Origin: Xylocopa sonorina
Taxonomy: Eukaryota > Arthropoda > Insecta > Hymenoptera > Apidae
Direction of reading: 5' to 3'
DNA: 64,000 nt
Assembly (NCBI RefSeq): GCF_050948175.1
Contig: NW_027490243.1
Span: 496,001 to 560,000 of the forward strand
Shown here: positions 37,536 to 51,278 of the stretch, piece after piece
How positions within the stretch are numbered: the first letter of the stretch is position 1
Layout of the letters: every line of letters begins with the position of its first letter
The notes under the pieces: model-generated
What the model was told of the DNA's origin: nothing
Databases searched by the model: none
The model's input: only the letters and a program-made list of their open reading frames with translations
Program-made: the position numbers and the translations under genes

Positions 37536-38385
37536 TTCAAGTGCTTCTTAAAACGAGATATTGCATCTCATATCTATGTTTCGTGATAAGATATAATATT
37601 CATTGCGAAGTGTTATGCATTCCTCGTCTACGATTCAGATGAATGTAAATGCGATACTTCCTCGCTAGGAAATAGCGTTTGCAGATGTTTACGTATCGTA
37701 GCAATAGCTTTCTAATGCTCCTTAAAACGCGATTTCGCATCTCATTTCTATGTTTCATGGTAAGATATAATTTGATTTGCGAAGTGTTATGTATTCCTCG
37801 TCTACACTTCAAACGAATGTGAATGCGACACTTCCTCGCTAGCAAATAGCGTTTGCAGATGTCTACGTATCGTAGCAAGAGACTTCTAAAGCTTCTTAAA
37901 ACGCGATATCGCATCTCATTTCTATGTTTCATGGTAAGATATAACATGATTTGCGAAGTGTTATGTATTCCTCGTCTACACTTCAAATGAATGTGGATGC
38001 GATACTTCCTCGCTAGGAAATAGCGTTTGCAGATGTCTACGTATCGTAGCAATAGCTTTCTAATGCTTCTTAAAACGCAATATCGCAACTCATTTCTATG
38101 TTTCATGGCAAGATATAATGTGATTTGCGAAGTGTTATGTATTCCTCGTCTACACTTCAAATGAATGTAAATGCGACACTTCCTTGCTAGGAAATAGCGT
38201 CTGCAGATGTCTAGGTATCGTAGCAATAGAGTTCAAGTGCTTCTTAAAACGAGATATTGCATCTCATATCTATGTTTCGTGATAAGATATAATATTCATT
38301 GCGAAGTGTTATGCATTCCTCGTCTACGATTCAGATGAATGTAAATGCGACACTTCCTCGCTAGGAAATAGCGTTTGCAGATGTC
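36433..38385. repeat. 7-monomer duplication (1218-bp offset)
   Basis: GCGATACTTCC following the array-specific context begins at 36433 and 37651, 1218 bp apart. The AGCTTTC, AAGAGACTTC, GTGGATGCG and CGATTCAGATG monomers repeat in order. It overlaps copy 2 of the 3306-bp duplication, showing successive events. Confidence 0.82.
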
Positions 38386-39199
38386 TGCGTATCGTAGCAA
38401 TAGAGTTCATATGATTCTTAAAACGCGATATCGCATCTCATTTCTATGTTTCATGGTAAGATATAACATGATTTGCGAAGTGTTATGTATTCCTCGTCTA
38501 CACTTCAAATGAATATAAATGCGACACTTCCTTGCTAGGAAATAGCGTCTGCAGATGTCTAGGTATCGTAGCCATAGTGTTCTAATGCTTCTTAAAACGA
38601 GATATTGCATCTCATATCTATGTTTCATGATAAGATATAATATTCATTGCGAAGTATTAAGCATTCCTCGTCTACGATTCAAATTAACGTAAATGCGACA
38701 CTTCCTTGCAAGGAAATAGCGTTTGCAGATGTCTACCTATCGTAGCAATAGAGTTCTAATGCTTCTTAAAACGCGATATCGCACCTCATTTCTATGTTTC
38801 ATGGTAAGATATAATATGATTTGCGAAGTGTCATGTATTCCTCGTCTACACTTCAAATGAATGTAAATGCGACACTTCCTCGCTAGGAAATAGCGTTTGA
38901 AGATGTCTTCGTATCGTAGCAATAGATATCTAATGCTTCTTAAAACGCGATATCGCATCTCATATCTATGTTTCATGATAAGATATAATATTCATTGCGA
39001 AGTGTTATGTATTCCTCGTCTACACTTCAAATGAATGTGAATGCGACACTTCCTCGCTAGGAAATAGCGTTTGCAAATGTCTACCTATCGTAGCATTAGA
39101 TCTCTAATGCTACTTAAAACGCGATATCGCATCTCATTTCTATGTTTCATGGTAAGATATAATATGATTTGCGAAGTGTCATGTATTCCTCGTCTACAC

Positions 39200-40485
39200 T
39201 TCAAATGAATGCAAATACGACACTTCCTTGCTAGGAAATAGCGTCTGCAGATGTCTAGGTATCGTAGCAATAGAGTTCAAATGCTCCTTAAAACGAGATA
39301 TAGCATCTCATATCTATGTTTCTTGATACGATATAATATTCATTGCGAAGTGTTATGCATTCCTCGTATACGTTTCAAATGAATGTAAATGCGACACTTC
39401 CTTCCAAGGAAATAGCGTTTGCAGATGTCTACCTATCGTAGCAATAGTGTTCTTATGATTCTTAAAACGCGATATCGCATCTCATTTCTATGTTTCATGG
39501 TAAGATATAATATGATTTGCGAAGTGTTATGCATTCCTCGTCTACGATTCAAATGAATGTAAATGCGACACTTCCTTGCAAGGAAATAGCGTTTGCAGAT
39601 GTCTACGTATCGTAGCAATGGAGTTCTTATGATACTTAAAACGCGATGTCGCATCTCATTTCTATGTTTCATGGTAAGATATAATATGATTTGCGAAGTG
39701 TCATGTATTCCTCGTCTACACTTCAAATGAATGTGAATGCGACACTTCCTTGCAAGCAAATAGCGTTTGCAGATATCTACGTATCGTAGCAATAGAGTTC
39801 ATATGATTCTTAAAACGCGATATCGCATCTCATTTCTATGTTTCATGGTAAGATATAATATGATTTGCGAAGTGTTATGTATTCCTCGTCTACACTTCAA
39901 ATGAATGTAAATGCGACACTTCCTTCCAAGGAAATAGCGTTTGCAGATGTCTACGTATCGTAGCAATAGATTTCTAATGCTTCTTAAAACGCGATATCGC
40001 ATCTCATTTCTATGTTTCATAGTAAGATATAATATCATTTGCGAAGTGTCATGTATTCCTCGTCTACACTTCAAATGAATGTAAATGCGACACTTCCCTG
40101 CTAGGAAATAGCGTCTGCAGATGTCTAGGTATCGTAGCAATAGAGTTGTAATGCTTCTCAAAATGCGATATCGCATCTCATTTCTATGTTTCATGGTAAG
40201 ATGTAATATGATTTGCGAAGTGTTATGTATTCCTCGTCTACACTTCAAATGAATGTAAATGCGACACTTCCTTGCAAGGAAATAGCGTATGCAGATGTCT
40301 ACGTGTCGAAGCAATAGAGTTCAAATGCTTCTTAAAACGAGATATTGCGTCTCATATCTATATTTCATGATAAGATATAATATTCATTGCGAAGTGTTAT
40401 GCATTCCTCTTCTACGATTCAAATGAAAGTAAATGCGACACTTCCTTGCAAGGAAATAACGATTGCAGATGTCTACGTATCGTAG
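39200..40485. repeat. Long-range duplication (10,793-bp offset), copy 1
   Basis: It matches 49993-51278. 10,793 is 62 monomers plus 5, and the +5 is exactly the sum of single-base indels I located between the copies (43.9-48.4 kb). Shared markers include CATAGTAAG, TATCATTTGCG, GAGTTGTAATGC, AAAATGCG, CTATATTTCATG and TGAAAGTAAATG. Confidence 0.88.
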
Positions 40486-40668
40486 CAATGGAGTTCTTAT
40501 GATACTTAAAACGCGATGTCGCACCTCATTTCTATGTTTCATGGTAAGATATAATATGATTTGCGAAGTGTCATGTATTCCTCGTCTACACTTCAAATGA
40601 ATGTGAATGCGACACTTCCTTGCAAGCAAATAGCGTTTGCAGATGTCTACGTATCGTAGCAATAGAGT

Positions 40669-43600
40669 TCATATGATTCTTAAAACGCGATATCGCATCT
40701 CATTTCTATGTTTCATGGTAGGATATAATGTGATTTGCGAACTGTCATGTATTCCTCGTCTACACTTCAAATGAATGTAAATGCCACACTTCCTTCCAAG
40801 GAAATAGCGTTTGCAGATGTCTACGTATCGTAGCAATAGATTTCTAATGCTTCTTAAAACGCGATATCGCATCTCATTTCTATGGTTCATGGTAAGATAT
40901 AATATGATTTGCGAAGTGCTATGTATTCCTCGTCCACACTTCAAATGAATGTAAATGCGATACTTCCTCGCTAGGAAATAGCGTTTGCAGATGTTTACGT
41001 ATCGTAGCAATAGCTTTCTATTGCTTCTTAAAACGCGATTTCGCATCTCATTTCTATGTTTCATGGTAAGATATAACATGATTTGCGAAGTGTTATGTAT
41101 TCCTCGTCTACACTTCAAATGAATGTGGATGCGATACTTCCTCGCTAGGAAATAGCGTTTGCAGATGTCTACGTATCGTAGCAATAGCTTTCTAATGCTT
41201 CTTAAAGCGCAATATCGCAACTCATTTCTATGTTTCATGGTAAGATATAATGTGATTTGCGAAGTGTTATGTATTCCTCGTCTACACTTCAAATGAATGT
41301 AAATGCGACACTTCCTTGCTAGGAAATAGCGTCTGCAGATGTCTAGGTATCGTAGCAATAGAGTTCAAGTGCTTCTTAAAACGAGATATTGCATCTCATA
41401 TCTATGTTTCGTGATAAGATATAATATTCATTGCGAAGTGTTATGCATTCCTCGTCTACGATTCAGATGAATGTAAATGCGACACTTCCTCGCTAGGAAA
41501 TAGCGTTTGCAGATGTCTACGTATCGTAGCAACAGAGATCTTATGATTCTTAAAACGCGATATCGCAACTCATTTCTATGTTTCATGGTAAGATATAATG
41601 TGAATTGCGAAGTGTTATGTATTCCACGCCTACACTTCAAATGAATGTAAATGCGACACTTCCTTTCAAAGAAATAGCGTTTGGGGATGACTACGTATCG
41701 TAGCAATAGACTTCTAATGCTTCTTAAAACGCGATATCGCATCTCATTTCTATGATTCGTGGTAAGATATAATATGATTTGCGAAGTGTTATGTATTCCT
41801 CGTCTACACTTCAAATGAATGTAAATGCGACACTTCTTTGCTAGGAAATAGCGTCTGCAGATGTCTAGGTATCGTAGCAATAGAGTTCAAATGCTTCTTA
41901 AAACGAGATATTGCATCTCATATCTATGTTTCATTATAAGATATAATATTCATTGCAAAGTGTTATGCATTCCTCGTATACGATTGAAATGAATGTAAAT
42001 GCGACACTTCCTTGCAAGGAAATAGCGTTTGCAGATGTCTACGTATCGTAGCAATAGAGTTCATATGATTCTTAAAACGCGATATCGCATCTCATTTCTA
42101 TGTTTCATGGTAGGATATAATGTGATTTGCGAACTGTCATGTATTCCTCGTCTACACTTCAAATGAATGTAAATGCCACACTTCCTTCCATGGAAATAGC
42201 GTTTGCAGATGTCTACGTATCGTAGCAATAGATTTCATATGATTCTTAAAACGCGATATCGCATCTCATTTCTATGTTTCATGGTAGGATATAATGTGAT
42301 TTGCGAACTGTCATGTATTCCTCGTCTACACTTCAAATGAATGTAAATGCCACACTTCCTTCCAAGGAAATAGCGTTTGCAGATGTCTACGTATCGTAGC
42401 AATAGATTTCTAATGCTTCTTAAAACGCGATATCGCATCTCATTTCTATGGTTCATGGTAAGATATAATATGATTTGCGAAGTGCTATGTATTCCTCGTC
42501 CACGCTTCAAATGAATGTAAATGCGATACTTCCTCGCTAGGAAATAGCGTTTGCAGATGTTTACGTATCGTAGCAATAGCTTTCTAATGCTTCTTAAAAC
42601 GCGATTTCGCAACTCATTTCTATGTTTCATGGTAAGATATAATTTGATTTGCGAAGTGTTATGTATTCCTCGTCTACACTTCAAACGAATGTGAATGCGA
42701 CACTTCCTCGCTAGCAAATAGCGTTTGCAGATGTCTACGTATCGTAGCAAGAGACTTCTAAAGCTTCTTAAAACGCGATATCGCATCTCATTTCTATGTT
42801 TCATGGTAAGATATAACATGATTTGCGAAGTGTTATGTATTCCTCGTCTACACTTCAAATGAATGTGGATGCGATACTTCCTCGCTAGGAAATAGCGTTT
42901 GCAGATGTCTACGTATCGTAGCAATAGCTTTCTAATGCTTCTTAAAACGCAATATCGCAACTCATTTCTATGTTTCATGGTAAGATATAATGTGATTTGC
43001 GAAGTGTTATGTATTCCTCGTCTACACTTCAAATGAATGTAAATGCGACACTTCCTTGCTAGGAAATAGCGTCTGCAGATGTCTAGGTATCGTAGCAATA
43101 GAGTTCAAGTGCTTCTTAAAACGAGATATTGCATCTCATATCTATGTTTCGTGATAAGATATAATATTCATTGCGAAGTGTTATGCATTCCTCGTCTACG
43201 ATTCAGATGAATGTAAATGCGACACTTCCTCGCTAGGAAATAGCGTTTGCAGATGTCTACGTATCGTAACAACAGAGATCTTATGATTCTTAAAACGCGA
43301 TATCGCAACTCATTTCTATGTTTCATGGTAAGATATAATGTGAATTGCGAAGTGTTATGTATTCCACGCCTACACTTCAAATGAATGTAAATGCGACACT
43401 TCCTTTCAAAGAAATAGCGTTTGGGGATGACTACGTATCGTAGCAATAGACTTCTAATGCTTCTTAAAACGCGATATCGCATCTCATTTCTATGATTCGT
43501 GGTAAGATATAATATGATTTGCGAAGTGTTATGTATTCCTCGTCTACACTTCAAATGAATGTAAATGCGACACTTCTTTGCTAGGAAATAGCGTCTGCAG

Positions 43601-43800
43601 ATGTCTAGGTATCGTAGCAATAGAGTTCAAATGCTTCTTAAAACGAGATATTGCATCTCATATCTATGTTTCATTATAAGATATAATATTCATTGCAAAG
43701 TGTTATGCATTCCTCGTATACGATTGAAATGAATGTAAATGCGACACTTCCTTGCAAGGAAATAGCGTTTGCAGATGTCTACGTATCGTAGCAATAGAGT
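40669..43800. repeat. Tandem higher-order repeat of about 1.57-1.74 kb, two copies
   Basis: 40669-42060 matches 42235-43800. The offset is 1566 at the start and 1740 after the second copy gains one monomer (around 42600-42770). Shared markers are GGTAGGATATAATGTG, GAACTGTCATG, CCACGCCTACAC and TTTGGGGATGAC. A further copy occupies about 45.1-46.5 kb and part of it 51.3-52.3 kb. Confidence 0.87.
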
Positions 43801-46236
43801 TCTTATGATTCTTAAAACGCGATATCGCATCTCATTTCTATGTTTCATGGTAAGATATAATATGATTTGCGAAGTGTTATGTATTCCTCGTCTACACTTC
43901 AAATGAATGTAAATACCGACACTTCCTTTCAAAGAAATAGCATTTGGAGATGTCTACGTATCGTAGCAATAGATTTCTAATGCTTCTTAAAACGCGATAT
44001 CGCATCTCATTTCTATGATTCATGGTAAGATATAATATGATTTGCGATGTGTCCTGTATTCCTCGTCTACACTTCAAATGAATGTAAATGCGACACTTCT
44101 TTCCGAGGAAATAGCGTCTGCAGATGTCTAGGTATCGTAGCAATCGATTTCTAATGCTTCATAAAACGCGATATTGCATCTCATTTCCATGATTCATGGT
44201 AAGATATAATATGATTTGCGAAGTGTCATGTATTCCTCGTCTACACTTCAAATGAATGTAAATGCGACACTTCCTTGCAAGGAAATAGCGTTTGCAGATG
44301 TCTACGTATCGTAGCAATAGAGTTCTTATGATTCTTAAAACGCGATATCGCATCTCATTTCTATGTTTCATGGTAAGATATAATATGATTTGCGAAGTGT
44401 TATGTATTCCTCGTCTACACATCAAATGAATGTGAATGCGACACTTCCTCGCTAGGAAATAGCGTTTGCAGATGTCTACGTATCGTAGCAATAGAGTTCT
44501 TATGATCCTTAAAACGCGTTATCGCATCTCATTTCCATGTTTCATGGTAAGATATAATATGATTTGCGAAGTGTTATGCATTCCTCGTCTACACTTCAAA
44601 TGAATGTAAATGCGACACTTCCTTGCAAGGAAATAGCGTTTGCAGATGTCTACGTATCGTAGCAATAGATTTCTAATGCTTCTTAAAACGCGATATCGCA
44701 TCTCATTTCTATGTTTCATAGTAAGATATAATATCATTTGCGAAGTGTCATGTATTCCTCGTCTACACTTCAAATGAATGTAAATGCGACACTTCCCTGC
44801 TAGGAAATAGCGTCTGCAGATGTCTAGGTATCGTAGCAATAGAGTTGTAATGCTCCTCAAAATGCGATGTCGCACCTCATTTCTATGTTTCATGGTAAGA
44901 TATAATATGATTTGCGAAGTGTCATGTATTCCTCGTCTACGCTTCAAATGAATGTGAATGCGACACTTCCTTGCAAGCAAATAGCGTTTGCAGATGTCTA
45001 CGTATCGTAGCAATAGAGTTCTAACGATTCTTAAACCGCGATATCGCATCTCATTTCTATCTTTCATGGTAAGATATAATATGATTTGTGAAGTGTTATG
45101 TATTCCTCGTCTACACTTCAAATGAATGTAAATGCCACACTTCCTTCCAAGGAAATAGCGTTTACAGATGTCTACGTATCGTAGCAATAGATTTCTAATG
45201 CTTCTTAAAACGCGATATCGCATCTCATTTCTATGGTTCATGGTAAGATATAATATGATTTGCGAAGTGCTATGTATTCCTCGTCCACACTTCAAATGAA
45301 TGTAAATGCGATACTTCCTCGCTAGGAAATAGCGTTTGCAGATGTTTACGTATCGTAGCAATAGCTTTCTAATGCTTCTTAAAACGCGATTTCGCATCTC
45401 ATTTCTATGTTTCATGGAAAGATATAATTTGATTTGCGAAGTGTTATGTATTCCTCGTCTACACTTCAAACGAATGTGAATGCGACACTTCCTCGCTAGC
45501 AAATAGCGTTTGCAGATGTCTACGTATCGTAGCAAGAGACTTCTAAAGCTTCTTAAAACGCGATATCGCATCTCATTTCTATGTTTCATGGTAAGATATA
45601 ACATGATTTGCGAAGTGTTATGTATTCCTCGTCTACACTTCAAATGAATGTGGATGCGATACATCCTCGCTAGGAAATAGCGTTTGCAGATGTCTACGTA
45701 TCGTAGCAGTAGCTTTCTAATGCTTCTTAAAACGCAATATCGCAACTCATTTCTATGTTTCATGGTAAGATATAATGTGATTTGCGAAGTGTTATGTATT
45801 CCTCGTCTACACTTCAAATGAATGTAAATGCGACACTTCCTTGCTAGGAAATAGCGTCTGCAGATGTCTAGGTATCGTAGCAATAGAGTTCAAGTGCTTC
45901 TTAATACGAGATATTGCATCTCATATCTATGTTTCGTGATAAGATATAATATTCATTGCGAAGTGTTATGCATTCCTCGTGTACGATTCAGATGAATGTA
46001 AATGCGACACTTCCCCGCTAGGAAATAGCGTTTGCAGATGTCTACGTATCGTAGCAACAGAGATCTTATGATTCTTAAAACGCGATATCGCAACTCATTT
46101 CTATGTTTCATGGTAAGATATAATGTGAATTGCGAAGTGTTATGTATTCCACGCCTACACTTCAAATGAATGTAAATGCGACACTTCCTTTCAAAGAAAT
46201 AGCGTTTGGGGATGTCTACGTATCGTAGCAATAGAC

Positions 46237-47282
46237 TTCTAATGCTTCTTAAAACGCGATTTCGCATCTCATTTCTATGATTCGTGGTAAGATATATTAT
46301 GATTTGCGAAGTGTTATGTATTCCTCGTCTACACTTCAAATGAATGTAAATGCGACACTTCTTTGCTAGGAAATAGCGTCTGCAGATGTCTAGGTATCGT
46401 AGCAATAGAGTTCAAATGCTTCTTAAAACGAGATATTGCATCTCATATCTATGTTTCATTATAAGATATAATATTCATTGCAAAGTGTTATGCATTCCTC
46501 GTATACGATTGAAATGAATGTAAATGCGACACTTTCTTGCAAGGAAATAGCGTTTGCAGATGTCTACGTATCGTAGCAATAGAGTTCTTATGATTCTTAA
46601 AACGCGATATCGCATCTCATTTCTATGTTTCATGGTAAGATATAATATGATTTGCGAAGTGTTATGTATTCCTCGTCTACACTTCAAATGAATGTAAATA
46701 CCGACACTTCCTTTCAAAGAAATAGCATTTGGAGATGTCTACGTATCGTAGCAATAGACTTCTAATGCTTCTTAAAACGCGATTTCGCATCTCATTTCTA
46801 TGATTCGTGGTAAAATATATTATGATTTGCGAAGTGTTATGTATTCCTCGTCTACACTTCAAATGAATGTAAATGCGACACTTCTTTGCTAGGAAATAGC
46901 GTCTGCAGATGTCTAGGTATCGTAGCAATAGAGTTCAAGTGCTTCTTAAAACGAGATATTGCATCTCATATCTATGTTTCATTATAAGATATAATATTCA
47001 TTGCAAAGTGTTATGCATTCCTCGTATACGATTGAAATGAATGTAAATGCGACACTTTCTTGCAAGGAAATAGCGTTTGCAGATGTCTACGTATCGTAGC
47101 AATAGAGTTCTTATGATTCTTAAAACGCGATATCGCATCTCATTTCTATGTTTCATGGTAAGATATAATATGATTTGCGAAGTGTTATGTATTCCTCGTC
47201 TACACTTCAAATGAATGTAAATACCGACACTTCCTTTCAAAGAAATAGCATTTGGAGATGTCTACGTATCGTAGCAATAGAT
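46237..47282. repeat. Tandem 3-monomer repeat (523 bp, two copies)
   Basis: Copies of about 46237-46759 and 46760-47282 share GATTCGTGGTAA, TATATTATG, CATTATAAG, ACTTTCTTGC and a monomer with one extra base (AAATACCGAC near 46699 and 47222). The extra base makes the unit 523 rather than 522 bp. Confidence 0.86.
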
Positions 47283-47379
47283 TTCTAATGCTTCATAAAA
47301 CGCGATATTGCATCTCATTTCCATGATTCATGGTAAGATATAATATGATTTGCGAAGTGTCATGTATTCCTCGTCTACA

Positions 47380-48765
47380 CTTCAAATGAATGTAAATGCG
47401 ACACTTCCTTGCAAGGAAATAGCGTTTGCAGATGTCTACGTATCGTAGCAATAGAGTTCTTATGATTCTTAAAACGCGATATCGCATCTCATTTCTATGT
47501 TTCATGGTAAGATATAATATGATTTGCGAAGTGTTATGTATTCCTCGTCTACACATCAAATGAATGTAAATGCGACACTTCCTTGCAAGGAAATAGCGTT
47601 TGCAGATGTCTACGTATCGTAGCAAATAGAGTTCTAATGCTTCTTAAAACGCGATATCGCATCTCATTTCTATGTTTCATGGTAAGATATAATACGATTT
47701 GCGAAGTGTCATGTATTCCTCGTCTACACTTCAAATGAATGTAAACGCGACACTTCCTTGCAAGGAAATAGCGTTTGCAGATGTCTACGTATCGTAGCAA
47801 TAGAGTTCTAACGATTCTTAAACCGCGATATCGCATCTCATTTCTATCTTTCATGGTAAGATATAATATGATTTGTGAAGTGTTATGTATTCCCCGTCTA
47901 CACTTCAAATGAATGTAAATGTGACACTTCCTTGCTAGGAAATAGCGTCTGCAGATGTCTACCTATCGTAGCAATAGAGTTCTATTGCTTCTGAAAACGC
48001 GATATCGCATCTCATTTCTATGTTTCGTAGTAAGATATAATATGATTTGCGAAGTGTTATGTATTCCTTGTCTACACTTCAAATGAATGTAAATGCGACA
48101 CTTTCCTTGCAAGGAAATAGCGTTTGCAGATGTCTACGTATCGTAGCAATAGAGTTCTTATGATTCTTAAAACGCGATATCGCATCTCATTTCTATGTTT
48201 CATGGTAAGATATAATATGATTTGCGAAGTGTTATGTATTCCTCGTCTACACATCAAATGAATGTAAATGCGACACTTCCTTGCAAGGAAATAGCGTTTG
48301 CAGATGTCTACGTATCGTAGCAAATAGAGTTCTAATCTTCTTAAAACGCGATATCGCATCTCATTTCTATGTTTCATGGTAAGATATAATACGATTTGCG
48401 AAGTGTCATGTATTCCTCGTCTACACTTCAAATGAATGTAAACGCGACACTTCCTTGCAAGGAAATAGCGTTTGCAGATGTCTACGTATCGTAGCAATAG
48501 AGTTCTAACGATTCTTAAACCGCGATATCGCATCTCATTTCTATCTTTCATGGTAAGATATAATATGATTTGTGAAGTGTTATGTATTCCTCGTCTACAC
48601 TTCAAATGAATGTAAATGTGACACTTCCTTGCTAGGAAATAGCGTCTGCAGATGTCTACCTATCGTAGCAATAGAGTTCTATTGCTTCTGAAAACGCGAT
48701 ATCGCATCTCATTTCTATGTTTCATAGTAAGATATAATATGATTTGCGAAGTGTTATGTATTCCT
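47380..48765. repeat. Tandem 4-monomer repeat (697 bp, two copies)
   Basis: AACCGCGATATC (CCGCG at 47823 and 48520), CTATCTTTCATGG, TTTGTGAAG, CAAATAGAG and TCTATTGCTTCTG all recur 697 or 698 bp apart. Small indels (an extra A in CAAATAG, an extra T in CTTTCC, a lost base in TAATCTTC) explain the non-multiples of 174. Confidence 0.86.
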
Positions 48766-49992
48766 CGTCTGCACTTCAAATGAATGTAAATGTGACACTT
48801 CCTTGCTAGGAAATAGTGTCTGCAGATGTCTAGGTATCGTAGCGATAGAGTTCTAATGCTTCTTAGAACGCGATATCGCATCTCATTTCTATGTTTCATG
48901 GTAAGATATAATATGATTTGCGAAGTGTTATGTATTCCTCGTCTACACTTCAAATGAATGTGAATGCGACACTTCCTCGTTAGGAAATAGCGTTTGCAGA
49001 TGTCTACGTATCGTAGCAATAGTGTTCTTACGATTCTTAAAACGCGATATCGCAACTCATTTCTATGGTTCATGGTAAGATATAATATGATTTGCGAAGT
49101 GCTATGTATTCCTCGTCCACACTTCAAATGAATGTAAATGCGATACTTCCTCGCTAGGAAATAGCGTTTGCAGATGTTTACGTATCGTAGCAATAGCTTT
49201 CTAGTGCTTCTTAAAACGCGATTTCGCATCTCATTTCTATGTTTCATGGTAAGATATAATATGATTTGCGAAGTGTTATGTATTCCTCGTCTACACTTCA
49301 AACGAATGTGAATGCGACACTTCCTCGCTAGCAAATTGCGTTTGCAGATGTCTACGTTTCGTAGCAAGAGACTTCTAAAGCTTCTTAAAACGCGATATCG
49401 CATCTTATTTCTATGTTTCATGGTAAGATATAGCATGATTTGCGAAGTGTTATGTATTCCTCGTCTACACTTCAAATTAATGTGGATGCGATACTTCCTC
49501 GCTAGGAAATAGCGTTTGCAGATGTCTACGTATCGCAGCAATAGCTTTCTAATACTTCTTAAAACGCAATATCGCAACTCATTTCTATGTTTCATGGTAA
49601 GATATAATGTGATTTGCGAAGTGTTGTGTATTCCTCGTCTACACTTCAAATGAATGTAAATGCGACACTTCCTTGCTAGGAAATAGCGTCTGCAGATGTC
49701 TAGGTATCGTAGCAATAGAGTTCAAGTGCTTCTTAAAACGAGATATTGCATCTCATATCTATGTTTCATGATAAGATATAATATTCATTGCGAAGTGTTA
49801 TGCATTCCTCGTATGCGATACAAATGAATGTAAATGCGACACTTCCTTGCAAGGAAATAGCGTTTGCAGATGTCTACGTATCGTAGCAATAGAGTTCTTA
49901 TGATCCTTAAAACGCGATATCGCATCTCATTTTTTTGTTTCGTGGTAAGATATAATATGATTTGCGAAGTGTTATGTATTCCTCGTCTACAC

Positions 49993-51278
49993 TTCAAATG
50001 AATGCAAATACGACACTTCCTTGCTAGGAAATAGCGTCTGCAGATGTCTAGGTATCGTAGCAATAGAGTTCAAATGCTCCTTAAAACGAGATATAGCATC
50101 TCATATCTATGTTTCTTGATACGGTATAATATTCATTGCGAAGTGTTATGCATTCCTCGTATACGTTTCAAATGAATGTAAATGCGACACTTCCTTCCAA
50201 GGAAATAGCGTTTGCAGATGTCTACCTATCGTAGCAATAGTGTTCTTATGATTCTTGAAACGCGATATCGCATCTCATTTCTATGTTTCATGGTAAGATA
50301 TAATATGATTTGCGAAGTGTTATGCATTCCTCGTCTACGACTCAAATGAATGTAAATGCGACACTTCCTTGCAAGGAAATAGCGTTTGCAGATGTCTACG
50401 TATCGTAGCAATGGAGTTCTGATGATACTTAAAACGCGATGTCGCATCTCATATCTATGTTTCATGGTAAGATATAATATGATTTGCGAAGTGTCATGTA
50501 TTCCTCGTCTACACTTCAAATGAATGTGAATGCGACACTTCCTTGCAAGCAAATAGCGTTTGCAGATATCTACGTATCGTAGCAATAGAGTTCATATGAT
50601 TCTTAAAACGCGATATCGCATCTCATTTCTATGTTTCATGGTAAGATATAATATGATTTGCGAAGTGTTATGTATTCCTCGTCTACACTTCAAATGAATG
50701 TAAATGCGACACTTCCTTCCAAGGAAATAGCGTTTGCAGATGTCTACGTATCGTAGCAATAGATTTCTAATGCTTCTTAAAACGCGATATCGCATCTCAC
50801 TTCTATGTTTCATAGTAAGATATAATATCATTTGCGAAGTGTCATGTATTCCTCGTCTACACTTCAAATGAACGTAAATGCGACTCTTCCCTGCTAGGAA
50901 ATAGCGTCTGCAGGTGTCTAGGTATCGTAGCAATAGAGTTGTAATGCTTCTCAAAATGCGATATCGCATCTCATTTCTATGTTTCATGGTAAGATGTAAT
51001 ATGATTTGCGAAGTGTTATGTAATCCTCGTCTACACTTCAAATGAATGTAAATGCGACACTTCCTTGCAAGGAAATAGCGTATGCAGATGTCTACGTGTC
51101 GAAGCAATAGAGTTCAAATGCTTCTTAAAACGAGATATTGCGTCTCATACCTATATTTCATGATAAGATATAATATTCATTGCGAAGTGTTATGCATTCC
51201 TCTTCTACGATTCAAATGAAAGTAAATGCGACACTTCCTTGCAAGGAAATAACGATTGCAGATGTCTACGTATCGTAG
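49993..51278. repeat. Long-range duplication (10,793-bp offset), copy 2
   Basis: Partner of 39200-40485, ending where copy 1 continues GCAATGGAGTTC and copy 2 reads GCAATAGAGTTCATATG. Private changes include GATGATACTT near 50420 and TGAACGTAAATG near 50870. Part of the block is also seen at 52.70-53.38 kb. Confidence 0.88.

Noticed and set aside
44519..45883. 454-codon minus-strand ORF, and the many similar ORFs across 16676-63982, as genes for a 58-residue-repeat protein
   Set aside because: They are translations of the 174-bp satellite, which is divisible by three. They begin and end at chance monomer variants, have no separate promoter or conserved start, and every copy shifts with the repeat. 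Coding would need transcript and codon-position evidence.
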